Below are positions 21,413 through 30,370 of a stretch of 59,510 bases of DNA, piece after piece. This DNA comes from Stutzerimonas stutzeri (GTDB lineage Bacteria > Pseudomonadota > Gammaproteobacteria > Pseudomonadales > Pseudomonadaceae), in NCBI RefSeq assembly GCF_024448695.1, contig NZ_JAMOHY010000017.1, positions 1-59,510 of the forward strand, given 5' to 3'. Each line of letters begins with the position of its first letter. Position 1 is the stretch's first letter. Made by a program: the position numbers and the translations under genes. The notes below the pieces were generated by a model. It saw only the letters and a list, made by a program, of their open reading frames with translations. It made no database searches and had not been told where the DNA came from.

Positions 21413-22597
21413 ATGTCCGCTGTGAAATCACCTGCAAGGGACACGTTCTTCATCCTCTCGCTGGTGGTTTTCAGTTTCATTTCGTTCATTTCCATCGGCA
21501 TACCTCTGGCCTCACTGCCGGGGTACATCCATGAAAGCCTTGGTTTCAGCACCATGACGGCAGGGGTCGTGATTGGGGTGCAGTACTTGGCCACCTTGCT
21601 CTGTCGCCCGCGCGCGGGGCGGCTGGTGGATGAGCAAGGAGCGAGGAAAGCCGTGCTGGCAGGCATGGCGTCTGGTCTGCTCAGTGGTGTGCTGCTGTTG
21701 GCTGCGGCGCTGCTGGAGCCCTGGCCGCCGCTCAGTCTCGGCGTGATGCTGGCGAGTCGTCTGGTTCTCGGCTTCGCGCAGAGCCTGATCGGTATCTCGG
21801 CAATCAGTTGGGGGATCGCCCGGCTCGGCTCGCACAGCACCGCACGGATGATTTCCTGGAACGGCATTGCAGCCTACGGAGGCGTGGGGATTGGCGCTCC
21901 GATAGGTGTGTTGCTGGTGCAATCCCTGGGCGTGTGGAGCCTGGGCGCAGTCACCATGCTGTTGGCGACAGCGGGGCTGGGGCTTGCATGGCGCCGAGGC
22001 GATGCGCCGCTCAATCCCGGTGCGCGGCTACCCTTTGGCAAGGTGCTGTGGCGTGTGGCGCCGCCCGGTTTCAGCCTGGCGTTCGCCACAGTCGGTTACG
22101 GAACCCTTACCGCCTTTATCGCTTTGTATTACAGCGCGCGCGGTTGGGAGGGCGCTGCCTGGTGTCTGACGGCTTTCGCCTTCGCCTTTATTGGCACGCG
22201 CTTGCTGTGTCCCAATCTGATCAATCGCGTGGGCGGCTACTCGGTTGCATTGGCTTGTCTGGTGGTGGAAATACTCGGGCTGTTGATGCTCTGGTTGGCT
22301 GAAACGCCGGGTGCGGCACTGGCCGGCTCTGCCCTGACCGGGTGCGGCCTATCCTTGCTCTATCCGGCGTTGGGTGTGGCGGTCGTGTCCAGGGTGGGTG
22401 TGGCCAATCGCAGTTCGGGTCTGAGCGTTTTTGCCATGTTCTTCGACCTTGCACTGGGAATGTCGGGTCTTGTCATGGGTGTACTGGCGGCCTGGATCGG
22501 CATGCAGAATATTTTCCTCGGGGCTGCGCTGGTGGCCGGCAGCAGTCTGGGGATAATCTGGGTGCTGCGTGTGCAGGAGCGAAAGGCTGCGAGCTGA
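21413..22597 (+). CDS. MFS transporter, YfcJ/YhhS-like
   Basis: The protein has 394 residues with about 12 hydrophobic spans, an inner-membrane major facilitator. The start MSAVKSPARDTFFILSLVVFSFISF is chosen at ATG 21413 because the earlier frame passes through the terminator region. The RxGRLVDEQGARK loop (about 63-78) is the usual MFS motif A between spans 2 and 3. The overall pattern resembles the YfcJ/YhhS drug-efflux group. Substrate cannot be told. It is the first chromosomal gene after the prophage. Confidence 0.8.
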   Translation: MSAVKSPARDTFFILSLVVFSFISFISIGIPLASLPGYIHESLGFSTMTAGVVIGVQYLATLLCRPRAGRLVDEQGARKAVLAGMASGLLSGVLLLAAALLEPWPPLSLGVMLASRLVLGFAQSLIGISAISWGIARLGSHSTARMISWNGIAAYGGVGIGAPIGVLLVQSLGVWSLGAVTMLLATAGLGLAWRRGDAPLNPGARLPFGKVLWRVAPPGFSLAFATVGYGTLTAFIALYYSARGWEGAAWCLTAFAFAFIGTRLLCPNLINRVGGYSVALACLVVEILGLLMLWLAETPGAALAGSALTGCGLSLLYPALGVAVVSRVGVANRSSGLSVFAMFFDLALGMSGLVMGVLAAWIGMQNIFLGAALVAGSSLGIIWVLRVQERKAAS

Positions 22598-22607
22598 TTG
22601 GCCGCCA

Positions 22608-22784
22608 CTATCTCCAGCCTTCTACAGTCTGGATGCTGACATCCAGCGTGGCGCGGCGGACCAGAGCTGCGGCGCACGGACGGTAAGCGCGTTTATCCCT
22701 GTGTCGCTGCCTCCACAAATCCAGCGGTGGCCGAGTGTCGGGATCGGACTGCCTGACCAGGTTTTCCAAGGTTTTGCTGTTCAT
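22608..22784 (-). CDS. Small conserved-looking protein of unknown function
   Basis: A 58-residue frame reads leftward from ATG 22784 with CTGGAGG five bases upstream. The sequence is polar and Arg-rich (NLVRQSDPDTRPPLDLWRQRHRDK). It ends 10 bases beyond the stop of the convergent MFS gene. No family is recognised. The good ribosome site is the main support. Confidence 0.45.
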   Translation of the reverse strand: MNSKTLENLVRQSDPDTRPPLDLWRQRHRDKRAYRPCAAALVRRATLDVSIQTVEGWR

Positions 22785-22886
22785 GGAGCCTCCAGTGGCG
22801 CTGTCGATTGAAGTGAATCGCATCCCTGCGTGACCACCCTGATCTTCCATGCTGCAGAAGATTGCCTGGTTCGAGTTACAGCCTGT

Positions 22887-22916
22887 TGACAGGCAATTGC
22901 GGCTCGCGCTCATACC
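22887..22916 (+). promoter_or_regulatory. Possible sigma-70 promoter for mucD
   Basis: TTGACA at 22887-22892 is followed after 18 bases by TCATAC. It lies 185 bases before the mucD ATG. The stretch 22785-23101 holds no other convincing gene, and no AlgU-type GAACTT...TCTGA was seen. Confidence 0.35.
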
Positions 22917-23101
22917 TTACGTTCCCTTTACATCCGCTTCACACGAAGCTGACCCTGGTTGTCGTAAATTCATCTCGAGGCGCTTCATCGGGGTGGCTGG
23001 CGTGTGCTGAGCACCCCCGAGCAGCCGAGTTGTTCTTGCCTTGTCCGCCCGGTCTGTTCCGGGTGGGCCGAAATCATGTTGACGTCGGGAGATCATCGAT
23101 C

Positions 23102-24502
23102 ATGTTTCTTCGCAGTAATTTCCTGGCCGTTGTGGCGGGTGTCGCCTTGCTTGGACAGGCACTCGCTGCCCAGGCCGCATTGCCTGATTTCACGCCGCTG
23201 GTGGAAGATGCCTCGCCGGCTGTGGTGAATATCAGTACCCGGCAGAACCAGCCGGTGCGCGGTGCATCTGCGCAAATGCCTGATCTTGAGGGCATACCGC
23301 CGATGTTTCGCGAATTCTTCGAGCGCCGGATGCCGCAGCAGCCGGATCGCCGTCGCGAAGGGCAGTCGCTGGGCTCCGGCTTCATCATTTCCAAAGATGG
23401 CTACATTCTGACCAACAATCATGTGGTAGCCGATGCCGATGAAATCATCGTGCGCCTGCCGGACCGCAGCGAGCTGCAGGCCAAACTGGTGGGGGCTGAT
23501 CCGCGCAGTGACGTGGCGGTGCTGAAAATCGAAGGCGCCAATCTGCCCACGGTGAAAGTGGGTAATTCGGAGAAGCTGAAAGCGGGGGAGTGGGTCGTCG
23601 CCATCGGTTCGCCGTTCGGCTTCGATCATACGGTGACTGCCGGTGTGGTCAGCGCCATTGGTCGCAGCTTGCCCAACGAGAGTTACGTGCCTTTTATTCA
23701 GACGGACGTGGCGATCAATCCGGGCAACTCCGGTGGTCCGCTGTTCAATCTGGCTGGCGAAGTGGTGGGTATCAATTCGCAGATATTCACGCGTTCGGGC
23801 GGATTTATGGGGCTTTCGTTCGCGATCCCCATCGATGTTGCGATGGATGTCGCCAATCAGTTGCGTGAAGACGGCAAGGTCAGTCGCGGTTGGCTTGGTG
23901 TGGTGATCCAGGACGTGAACAAGGACTTGGCCGAATCCTTCGGCCTGGAGCGTCCCGCCGGTGCCCTGGTGGCGCAGGTGATGGATGGCGGGCCGGCAGC
24001 CAAAGGCGGGCTGCGGGTGGGCGATGTGATCCTGAGTCTCAATGGCAAGTCCATCGACAGGTCCGGTGATCTGCCGCATCAGGTCGGTGCGCTGAAGCCG
24101 GATACCACGGTCAGGTTCGAAGTGATCCGCGACGGTAGCCGCAAGAATCTCAAGCTGAAGATTGGCGCACTACCGGATGAAGGGCAGGCACTCGCTGCGG
24201 CCAGTGGCTCGGGCAAGCTCAGTGACAACCGCCTGGGCGTGACGGTGAGTGCGCTGAATGCCGAGCAGAAGCGGGCGCTCGATCTTGAGGGCGGTGTCGT
24301 GATCAGCGAAGTCGGCAACGGCCCGGCGGCCATGATTGGCCTGCGTCCGGGCGATGTGATCACCCATCTGAACAACCAGGCCATTGATTCGGTGAAGACG
24401 TTCGGTCAGGTCGTCGAAAAGCTGCCGCACAATCGCTCGGTGTCGATGCGGGTGTTGCGTCAGGGGCGGGCCAGCTTCATTACCTTCAGGCTACCGAGAT
24501 AA
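23102..24502 (+). CDS. mucD: Periplasmic serine protease MucD (DegP/HtrA family)
   Basis: The 466-residue protein begins with a Sec signal peptide (about 1-25, ending in AAQA). The trypsin-like domain holds His107 (TNNHVV), Asp137 (RSDVAV) and Ser210 (NPGNSGGP). Two PDZ domains follow, near 270-350 and 380-465. MucD degrades misfolded envelope proteins and restrains the AlgU stress response. GGGAGA upstream decides the start over a longer frame. Unlike the classical algU-mucABCD order, no mucC precedes it here, so the gene is transcribed alone. Confidence 0.92.
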   Translation: MFLRSNFLAVVAGVALLGQALAAQAALPDFTPLVEDASPAVVNISTRQNQPVRGASAQMPDLEGIPPMFREFFERRMPQQPDRRREGQSLGSGFIISKDGYILTNNHVVADADEIIVRLPDRSELQAKLVGADPRSDVAVLKIEGANLPTVKVGNSEKLKAGEWVVAIGSPFGFDHTVTAGVVSAIGRSLPNESYVPFIQTDVAINPGNSGGPLFNLAGEVVGINSQIFTRSGGFMGLSFAIPIDVAMDVANQLREDGKVSRGWLGVVIQDVNKDLAESFGLERPAGALVAQVMDGGPAAKGGLRVGDVILSLNGKSIDRSGDLPHQVGALKPDTTVRFEVIRDGSRKNLKLKIGALPDEGQALAAASGSGKLSDNRLGVTVSALNAEQKRALDLEGGVVISEVGNGPAAMIGLRPGDVITHLNNQAIDSVKTFGQVVEKLPHNRSVSMRVLRQGRASFITFRLPR

Positions 24503-24625
24503 TTGCGGCTCCGGGAGGGAGCAGTGGCTGAGGTGGTCCGATAGTCGAAAGTCGGCTGTCGGATCCCTACCTTCTGGACTATCTTTTGTCGCGAGCCTGC
24601 TGTAGAAACGCATGGACATGATTAC

Positions 24626-24663
24626 AGCCAGCCCCACTACCTAAATCGGGGCCGGCTGCTTTT
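24626..24663 (+). terminator. Terminator after mucD
   Basis: AGCCAGCCCC at 24626-24635 pairs with GGGGCCGGCT at 24648-24657 (9 of 10), followed shortly by TTTT. It insulates mucD from the riboswitch transcript. Confidence 0.65.
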
Positions 24664-24700
24664 GTCGCGGTGCCTTGTGCAGCCGGCATGATGTGGTATC

Positions 24701-24884
24701 GGGAGAGACTGTAACGGCATGGCCGTCGACAGCGCCGAAGGAGCAACCGCCCCGGAAACTCTCAGGCAAAAGGACCGATACCGCTGTTGAACTCTGAAGA
24801 GCCGCCGGGCAATCGTCAGCCGGGCGCACCGAAGGAGCAAGCGAGTCCGCTCGTGAAAACTCTCAGGTCCAGGACAGAGGGGGC
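24701..24884 (+). ncRNA. Tandem glycine riboswitch
   Basis: Two aptamers lie in tandem. Each has the conserved CCGAAGGAGCAA segment (near 24735 and 24828) followed by the AAACTCTCAGG segment (near 24756 and 24857) and an AAGGAC or CAGGAC end. The spacing and order are those of glycine aptamer pairs. The RNA leads straight into the DadA-like gene 58 bases later, so glycine should control that gene, probably switching it on. Confidence 0.93.
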
Positions 24885-24941
24885 GCCTGATCCGCATAGT
24901 GCGGATGGGCTCCAATCCCTATGACGTCCTGGAGCGACACA

Positions 24942-26216
24942 ATGAAAACAATCGCTGTCATCGGTGGTGGTATCACAGGTATCACCACGGCCTACGCGCT
25001 GGCCAAGCGCGGATTCGACGTCACTCTTTTCGAAAAGCACCGTTATGCCGCGATGGAAACGTCCTTCGCCAACGGTGGGCAGCTTTCTGCGTCGAACGCC
25101 GAGGTCTGGAACCACTGGTCGACCATCCTTAAGGGCATGAAGTGGATGCTCAAGAGCGATGCGCCATTGCTGGTTAATCCAAAGCCCAGCTGGCACAAGC
25201 TTTCCTGGTTTGCGGAATTCATCGCATCCATCCCGCAGTACCGCGCCAACACCACCGAAACCGCACGCCTGGCCATCGCCGCGCGTGAACATCTGTTTGC
25301 CTGGGCCGAGGAAGAAGGCATCGACTTCGACCTGAAGAAGGCAGGCATCCTGCATATCTATCGGGACCGGGCCGGCTTCGAGCATGCCGGTGAGGTCTCC
25401 AGATTGTTGGCCGCCGGTGGTTTGCCGCGCCGTAGCGTAACGCCGGACGAGATGCGCGCCATCGAGCCGACTTTGGCAGGGCAGTATTACGGCGGCTATT
25501 ACACCGAGTGCGATTCCACCGGCGATATTCATCTGTTCACCAATGGCCTGGCAGCGGCGGCGATCCGCCTTGGCGTCGATTGCCGCTATGGTCAGGATGT
25601 GAAGCGTGTGGCCACCGATGACAGGCAGGCCAGTGTCACCCTTGGCACCGCAGATGGTGAAGAAACCCTGCACTTCGATGGCATGGTCGTCTGCGCCGGC
25701 ACCGCCAGTCGGGCGCTCGCCGCGCAGTTGGGCGATCGGGTGAATATTTACCCGGTTAAGGGGTATTCGATCACGGTCAATCTCAATGACGAAGCCAGTC
25801 GCGCCGCTGCGCCGACGGTGAGCCTGCTGGATGACGAAACCAAGCTGGTGACCAGCCGTCTTGGCGATCATCGCCTGCGTGTAGCGGGGACTGCCGAGTT
25901 CAATGGCTACAACCACGACATCCGCGCCGATCGCATTCGCCCGCTGGTGGAGTGGGTGAACGAGTGTTTCCCCGGCGTCAGTACCCAGAGCGTCATTCCC
26001 TGGGCCGGATTGCGTCCGATGATGCCGAACATGATGCCGAAGGTCGGGCGCGGCAAGTCACCTTGCGTGTTCTACAACACCGGCCACGGCCATCTCGGCT
26101 GGACGCTGAGCGCCATCACTGCGGACATGATCGGCGATGTGGTGGGGCAGACCCTGGGTTTGCCTGAGCCTGTGGTTGTACCCATCGCGGCAGCCCGGCA
26201 GTCAACTGCTGCCTGA
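24942..26216 (+). CDS. dadA: DadA-like FAD-dependent D-amino acid/glycine dehydrogenase
   Basis: The protein has 424 residues from ATG 24942, with GGAG 7 bases upstream. The N-terminal FAD site is VIGGGITGITTAYAL at about 5-19, then FEKHR. A FANGGQLSASNAEVWN segment (about 43-58) and the C-terminal GLRPMMPNMMPKVGRG, then GHGHLGWTLS, are those of DadA-type DAO-family enzymes. Such proteins oxidise D-amino acids to keto acids at the membrane, feeding electrons to quinones. The glycine riboswitch suggests that glycine is a signal and possibly the substrate. It is followed by a bidirectional terminator. Confidence 0.88.
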   Translation: MKTIAVIGGGITGITTAYALAKRGFDVTLFEKHRYAAMETSFANGGQLSASNAEVWNHWSTILKGMKWMLKSDAPLLVNPKPSWHKLSWFAEFIASIPQYRANTTETARLAIAAREHLFAWAEEEGIDFDLKKAGILHIYRDRAGFEHAGEVSRLLAAGGLPRRSVTPDEMRAIEPTLAGQYYGGYYTECDSTGDIHLFTNGLAAAAIRLGVDCRYGQDVKRVATDDRQASVTLGTADGEETLHFDGMVVCAGTASRALAAQLGDRVNIYPVKGYSITVNLNDEASRAAAPTVSLLDDETKLVTSRLGDHRLRVAGTAEFNGYNHDIRADRIRPLVEWVNECFPGVSTQSVIPWAGLRPMMPNMMPKVGRGKSPCVFYNTGHGHLGWTLSAITADMIGDVVGQTLGLPEPVVVPIAAARQSTAA

Positions 26217-26249
26217 TCTCCTGTCAGCTGGATCGCTTGACGTCCGCTA

Positions 26250-26282
26250 CACGAAACCCCGCCTTGTCAGCGGGGTTTCGTG
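26250..26282. terminator. Bidirectional terminator
   Basis: CACGAAACCCCGC at 26250-26262 pairs perfectly with GCGGGGTTTCGTG at 26270-26282 over a 7-base loop. It lies between the convergent dadA-like and YkgJ genes. Confidence 0.85.
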
Positions 26283-26309
26283 TTCGTGGGGCTTCGTTCG
26301 GTGATGAAA

Positions 26310-26663
26310 TCAGACCAGTACCTGGCGAGTGCTGGCGATCAGTTGATGCACCTGTTTTTCCACCTGGGGCGGGGTGGCTGTTTCCGGACCGCGTCCGCGC
26401 GGGCAGGGCAAGCTGGTGGTGGTGCCGAACAGGCGGCAGATAAGTGGCCGCTCGGCATAGGCCTCGCAACCCTGCGGGCCGAGGTGCACGCAGTTCCAGT
26501 GCTCCAGCGCAGCCTCATGTTCGGCGTCGCTTTTATGCGGCAGCCGCGCCATTTCTTCGGATGAGGCCGTGACCGGCCCGCAACAGTCATGGCAGCCGGG
26601 TTCACAGGCGAAGCCGGGAATCTGCCGTCGCAGCTGATCGATCTTGCGGATGGTGCGGTTCAT
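26310..26663 (-). CDS. YkgJ-family Cys-cluster protein
   Basis: The 117-residue protein has the YkgJ zinc/iron-binding pattern: CEPGCHDCCGPV at about 20-31, CVHLGPQGCEAY near 58-69 and RPLICRLFG. The family is also described as Fe-S cluster or zinc-binding, but its role is unknown. It reads leftward from ATG 26663. The GNAT gene is on the same strand, 63 bases upstream. Confidence 0.85.
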   Translation of the reverse strand: MNRTIRKIDQLRRQIPGFACEPGCHDCCGPVTASSEEMARLPHKSDAEHEAALEHWNCVHLGPQGCEAYAERPLICRLFGTTTSLPCPRGRGPETATPPQVEKQVHQLIASTRQVLV

Positions 26664-26726
26664 TGCGTGTTGCGTTCCAGGTGATATCAGGCGGATAGAG
26701 TACCCCCGATGTCTTCGCTATGCGCT

Positions 26727-27023
26727 TCAGGAGGGTTGTTCGAGGAGGTCGTTCCAGTCCGGATGCTTCTTCACATAGGCCCCGATGAACTCGCAAACCG
26801 GCACGATACGCTTGCCGCGCTGGCGGGCGTCGTCGAGTGATTTGCGGACCAGCATGCTACCCATGCCCTTGCCGCTGAGGCTGTCGTCGATTTCGGTGTG
26901 GGTAAATATCTGTCGGTCGCCTTCCTCGTGGTACTGCGCAAAGCCCAGGGGCTGGCCGTTTATTTCAAGAACGTAGCGCTGCTGCTCTTCGTCGTGTCGA
27001 ACCTTTGCATCGTGATAGCTCAT
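26727..27023 (-). CDS. Small GNAT-type N-acetyltransferase (YidJ/COG2388-like)
   Basis: The 98-residue protein matches the short GNAT fold of the YjdJ/COG2388 type. The acetyl-CoA loop is seen in DDSLSGKGMGSMLVRKSLDDAR at about 46-67 (Gly-x-Gly-x-Gly-Ser pattern). The C-terminal PVCEFIGAYVKKHPDW is characteristic of the group. The substrate is unknown. The start at 27023 has GAGGACAAC upstream. Confidence 0.85.
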   Translation of the reverse strand: MSYHDAKVRHDEEQQRYVLEINGQPLGFAQYHEEGDRQIFTHTEIDDSLSGKGMGSMLVRKSLDDARQRGKRIVPVCEFIGAYVKKHPDWNDLLEQPS

Positions 27024-27176
27024 GGGTGTTGTCCTCGTGAATATTCGTCGGGGCGGTTTGCCTTTCGGGTAGACCCTTCCTTGAACTGAAGTACTGCCTT
27101 ATCGACCGGCAAGTCGCATGGTGCCGGCACAGCCGCTGGATAGCATGGAGGAACAAGAACAAGTCTCGAGGCTCCG

Positions 27177-29294
27177 ATGACACACAGCGCCAGCCTTTTA
27201 TCATGCGTGCGCGCGCTTTTGCTGTTGTGCGCCCTGACCAGCCCGTCGCTCTACGCGCAGGAGATGGATGCCGGGATCATGCAGCTGTTCCCCAAGGCCA
27301 CGCGCATCGAGCCGAAACAGGAAGATCCGCCCGTTCATAGCGTCTATCAGCTCGATGAACTGCTCGGTTATGCCTTCGAGTCCGCTGACTACTCGACGCT
27401 TCAGGGCTTTTCTGGCAAGCCGATACGCTTGCTGATCGGCATGGACCCTCAGGGCGTGCTGGTGGGTGTCAGGGTGCTGGAGCATCACGAGCCGGTATTT
27501 CTGCATGGGCTGGGAGAGCAGTCGCTGTTTGATTTCGTTGATCAGTACCGCCTCAAACCCATCGGCAAACCAATTATCGTCGGCGGTCGGCAGGGTGCCA
27601 GTGAAGGTGACTCGGTCACCCGAATCGACAATGTCAGCAAGGCCACCGTATCGGTTGTCATCCTCAACGAGACGGTGCTGCTGTCGGCCCTGACGGTCGC
27701 GCGCAAGCTTTTGGACGGCTTTGCCGGTGGTCCCCTGGCAACCCCGAAGATGGATATTTACGAACCGCTCGACTGGAACCAGCTGCTCGAACGCGGCCTC
27801 GTCCAGCACTGGACCTTGACCCATGATGAGGTGGAACAAAGCCTCGGGCACGAACTGGACGGGTATCCAGGCCTGAACATGGACGAACCTTTTTTTGCCG
27901 ATCTGCATTTCGCCTATCTGAATGCGCCCGTGATCGGTCGCAACCTGCTGGGGGAGGCAGGCTTTCAACGGCTCAACGAGGAGTTGAAGCCGGGCGAGCA
28001 AGCGCTGCTGGTGATGTCTTCCGGCATGTACCCCCATGTTCCAGAGGACTTCGTGCCGGCAACAGCGCCCAACCGCATTGTGCTGATGCAGAACGAGCAT
28101 GCCATCGAACTGCACGACATGAACTTCAATAACGGTGCGGTACTGGAGGTGCTCAACTCGCCCATCACCGATGTCGAAGCGCATGTCTTTCGTATCAAGT
28201 CCCATGCGGCATTCAATCCGGCGGAAGTGGCTGGATTACGCCTGATCGCGCAGTTGCGGCGTAATCATCTGGTGGAAACCAAGGTCGATTTCACCCGTAA
28301 TTTCCAGCTCGATCCTGACTTGTTCGATATTCAGCAGGCTGCCGTAGAAGCCAAACCTGTGCCGATCTGGCTGCGTATGTGGCAAGAGCGCTGGTGGCAG
28401 ATCGGTTTGCTGGGGCTGTCGCTGATGGTGTTGAGCGGGGTGTTCATCTGGCAGCATCGAATTAGCCAGCAGAGCCGCAACTTCCATCTGTTCCGCGCAT
28501 GTTTTCTGCTGTTTACCCTAGTGTTTATCGGACTGTATGCCCAAGGCCAGTTGTCGGTGGTGAATATCTTCACTCTCTTGCTGGCGCTCGCAAAGGACTT
28601 CGATATCCGCGTGTTTCTGATGGACCCGGTGATCTTCATCCTCTGGAGCTTCACCTTTGTCTCGCTGTTCATCTGGGGGCGTGGTGTGTTTTGTGGCTGG
28701 CTTTGCCCCTTCGGCGCGCTGCAGGAAATGCTCGGCTGGGTGGCCAAGCGGCTACGCATTCGTCAGTGGAAGATTTCCGAATCTGTCCATCTGCGACTGC
28801 AGTGGCTCAAGTACCTGATTCTTATCGGTCTGGTGGCCGTGGCGTTCTATTCACTGACGCTGGCGGAGCGGCTGGCGGAGGTGGAGCCGTTCAAGACCAG
28901 CATCACACTGTTCTTTGTACGCTCCTGGCCGTTCGTGCTGTATGCGCTGGTTCTGCTCGGGCTTGGGTTGTTTGTGCACAAGTTCTACTGCCGCTATGTT
29001 TGCCCGCTCGGCGCCGGGCTGGCAGTGCTGGGCAGATTCCGGCTGTTCTCCTGGCTCAGGCGCATCGATGCCTGTGGTCAGCCCTGTCAGCATTGCCGGA
29101 ATCACTGTGAGATCGGTGCGATCCGGCGTGATGGCCGCATCGACTACGACGAGTGCATCCAGTGCCTGGAATGCATCGTCATCCTCAATAACGAGGACCA
29201 GTGCGTGGCCAGTATCAGCGCACGCAAGAAAATGCAGAAAACCGGTAAGCCGGTCGACCTGATCGCTAGCGATGCTTCGGTGCGCGCCTCATGA
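27177..29294 (+). CDS. NosR/NirI-type membrane flavo-iron-sulfur protein
   Basis: The 705-residue protein has a signal peptide (about 1-27), then a periplasmic FMN-binding domain (about 50-190). About five or six membrane spans lie between 410 and 625. Each of two conserved CxxxCP loops (CGWLCP near 504 and CRYVCP near 605) faces the cytoplasm. Two C-terminal 4Fe-4S clusters follow: CGQPCQHCRNHC and CIQCLECIV. NosR helps feed electrons to nitrous-oxide reductase. Here no nosZ, nosD or nirS is nearby; the next gene is cheV. It may be an orphan paralogue, so the nosR symbol is withheld. Confidence 0.85.
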   Translation: MTHSASLLSCVRALLLLCALTSPSLYAQEMDAGIMQLFPKATRIEPKQEDPPVHSVYQLDELLGYAFESADYSTLQGFSGKPIRLLIGMDPQGVLVGVRVLEHHEPVFLHGLGEQSLFDFVDQYRLKPIGKPIIVGGRQGASEGDSVTRIDNVSKATVSVVILNETVLLSALTVARKLLDGFAGGPLATPKMDIYEPLDWNQLLERGLVQHWTLTHDEVEQSLGHELDGYPGLNMDEPFFADLHFAYLNAPVIGRNLLGEAGFQRLNEELKPGEQALLVMSSGMYPHVPEDFVPATAPNRIVLMQNEHAIELHDMNFNNGAVLEVLNSPITDVEAHVFRIKSHAAFNPAEVAGLRLIAQLRRNHLVETKVDFTRNFQLDPDLFDIQQAAVEAKPVPIWLRMWQERWWQIGLLGLSLMVLSGVFIWQHRISQQSRNFHLFRACFLLFTLVFIGLYAQGQLSVVNIFTLLLALAKDFDIRVFLMDPVIFILWSFTFVSLFIWGRGVFCGWLCPFGALQEMLGWVAKRLRIRQWKISESVHLRLQWLKYLILIGLVAVAFYSLTLAERLAEVEPFKTSITLFFVRSWPFVLYALVLLGLGLFVHKFYCRYVCPLGAGLAVLGRFRLFSWLRRIDACGQPCQHCRNHCEIGAIRRDGRIDYDECIQCLECIVILNNEDQCVASISARKKMQKTGKPVDLIASDASVRAS

Positions 29295-29400
29295 ACGGAA
29301 AAGTCTCGCTGGCGGGCTGAAGATTCCGCCAGGCCAGCCGATACTGTCCTGTATCGAGATGATCCCCGGTGACGAACCGGCTTTCTCCACAGGACTATGC

Positions 29401-30306
29401 ATGGACACTCTATCGGCCACCGGCTCTCTGTCGCTTCTGCTGTTCACGCTTCGCAGCGGCAAGCAGATGGCGATCAATCTGTTGAAGGTCAGCGAGATCA
29501 TTCCGACCCCCGCGCTGATCCGGCTTCCCGAATCCCACCCGCATGTGCAGGGCGTCGCCACGCTGCGAGGCCAGCCACTGTCGGTCATCGATCTGAGCCT
29601 GGCCATTGGTATGCCGCCTCTGCAGGACGTCCAGGGCGGTTGCCTGATCGTCACCGAAATCAGTCGCTGCAAGCAGGGCCTGCATGTGCAGTCGGTAGTC
29701 AGGATCGTGCATATCCCGACGTCAAAGATTCTGCCGCCGCCTTATGGCACGCGCGCCAATTCCTTCATCACCGGCGCTGCAGATATCGATGGTCAGCTGG
29801 TACAGATTCTCGATGTGGAAAAAGTACTTCTGAATATCATGCCGGCCCCGGTCGACGCGGATATTTCCCAGCTTGATGATCAGGATGCCCAGCTGCTCGG
29901 GGAAACCCGTGCGCTGATCGTCGATGACAGCCAGGTGGCTCTGCACATGACGCTGGCGGCGCTCGGCAAGATGGGCATCACCTGCCATGCCGTGCGCAGT
30001 GCCCGGGAAGGCTTTGCGACGCTCGACCGCCTGGAAGGCACTCCCGAGGCAATCAACGTGGTGGTTTCGGATATCGAAATGCCCGAAATGGACGGCTACA
30101 CCTTTACCCAGGCCCTGCGCAGCCACCCGGACTACGCTGCCCTCTACGTGCTGCTGCACACCTCGCTGGACAGCACCATCAGCGCCAACAAGGCCAAGGT
30201 CGCCGGGGCCAACGCCATTCTCACCAAATTCTCGCCGCCGGAAATCACCAAATGCATGCTGCGTGCGGCGCGGGTCATTCATCTGGGCGAGGATGCGCCG
30301 GCCTGA
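29401..30306 (+). CDS. cheV: Chemotaxis coupling protein CheV
   Basis: The 301-residue protein has an N-terminal CheW-like domain (about 10-150) that binds chemoreceptors and CheA. A response-regulator receiver follows. It has acidic residues in ALIVDDSQ near 175, the phospho-acceptor Asp in VVSDIEMPEMDG near 223, and Lys in ILTKFSPP near 275. CheV couples receptors to CheA and adapts through phosphorylation. The ATG 29401 start is chosen over a longer frame that runs through the upstream gap. No other che genes are near. Confidence 0.9.
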   Translation: MDTLSATGSLSLLLFTLRSGKQMAINLLKVSEIIPTPALIRLPESHPHVQGVATLRGQPLSVIDLSLAIGMPPLQDVQGGCLIVTEISRCKQGLHVQSVVRIVHIPTSKILPPPYGTRANSFITGAADIDGQLVQILDVEKVLLNIMPAPVDADISQLDDQDAQLLGETRALIVDDSQVALHMTLAALGKMGITCHAVRSAREGFATLDRLEGTPEAINVVVSDIEMPEMDGYTFTQALRSHPDYAALYVLLHTSLDSTISANKAKVAGANAILTKFSPPEITKCMLRAARVIHLGEDAPA

Positions 30307-30370
30307 GCGAAACCCATTGCACAATGCCGCGTAGAATAGGCCGCTTCGGCAAGCTTTGAGGTGGACAGCG

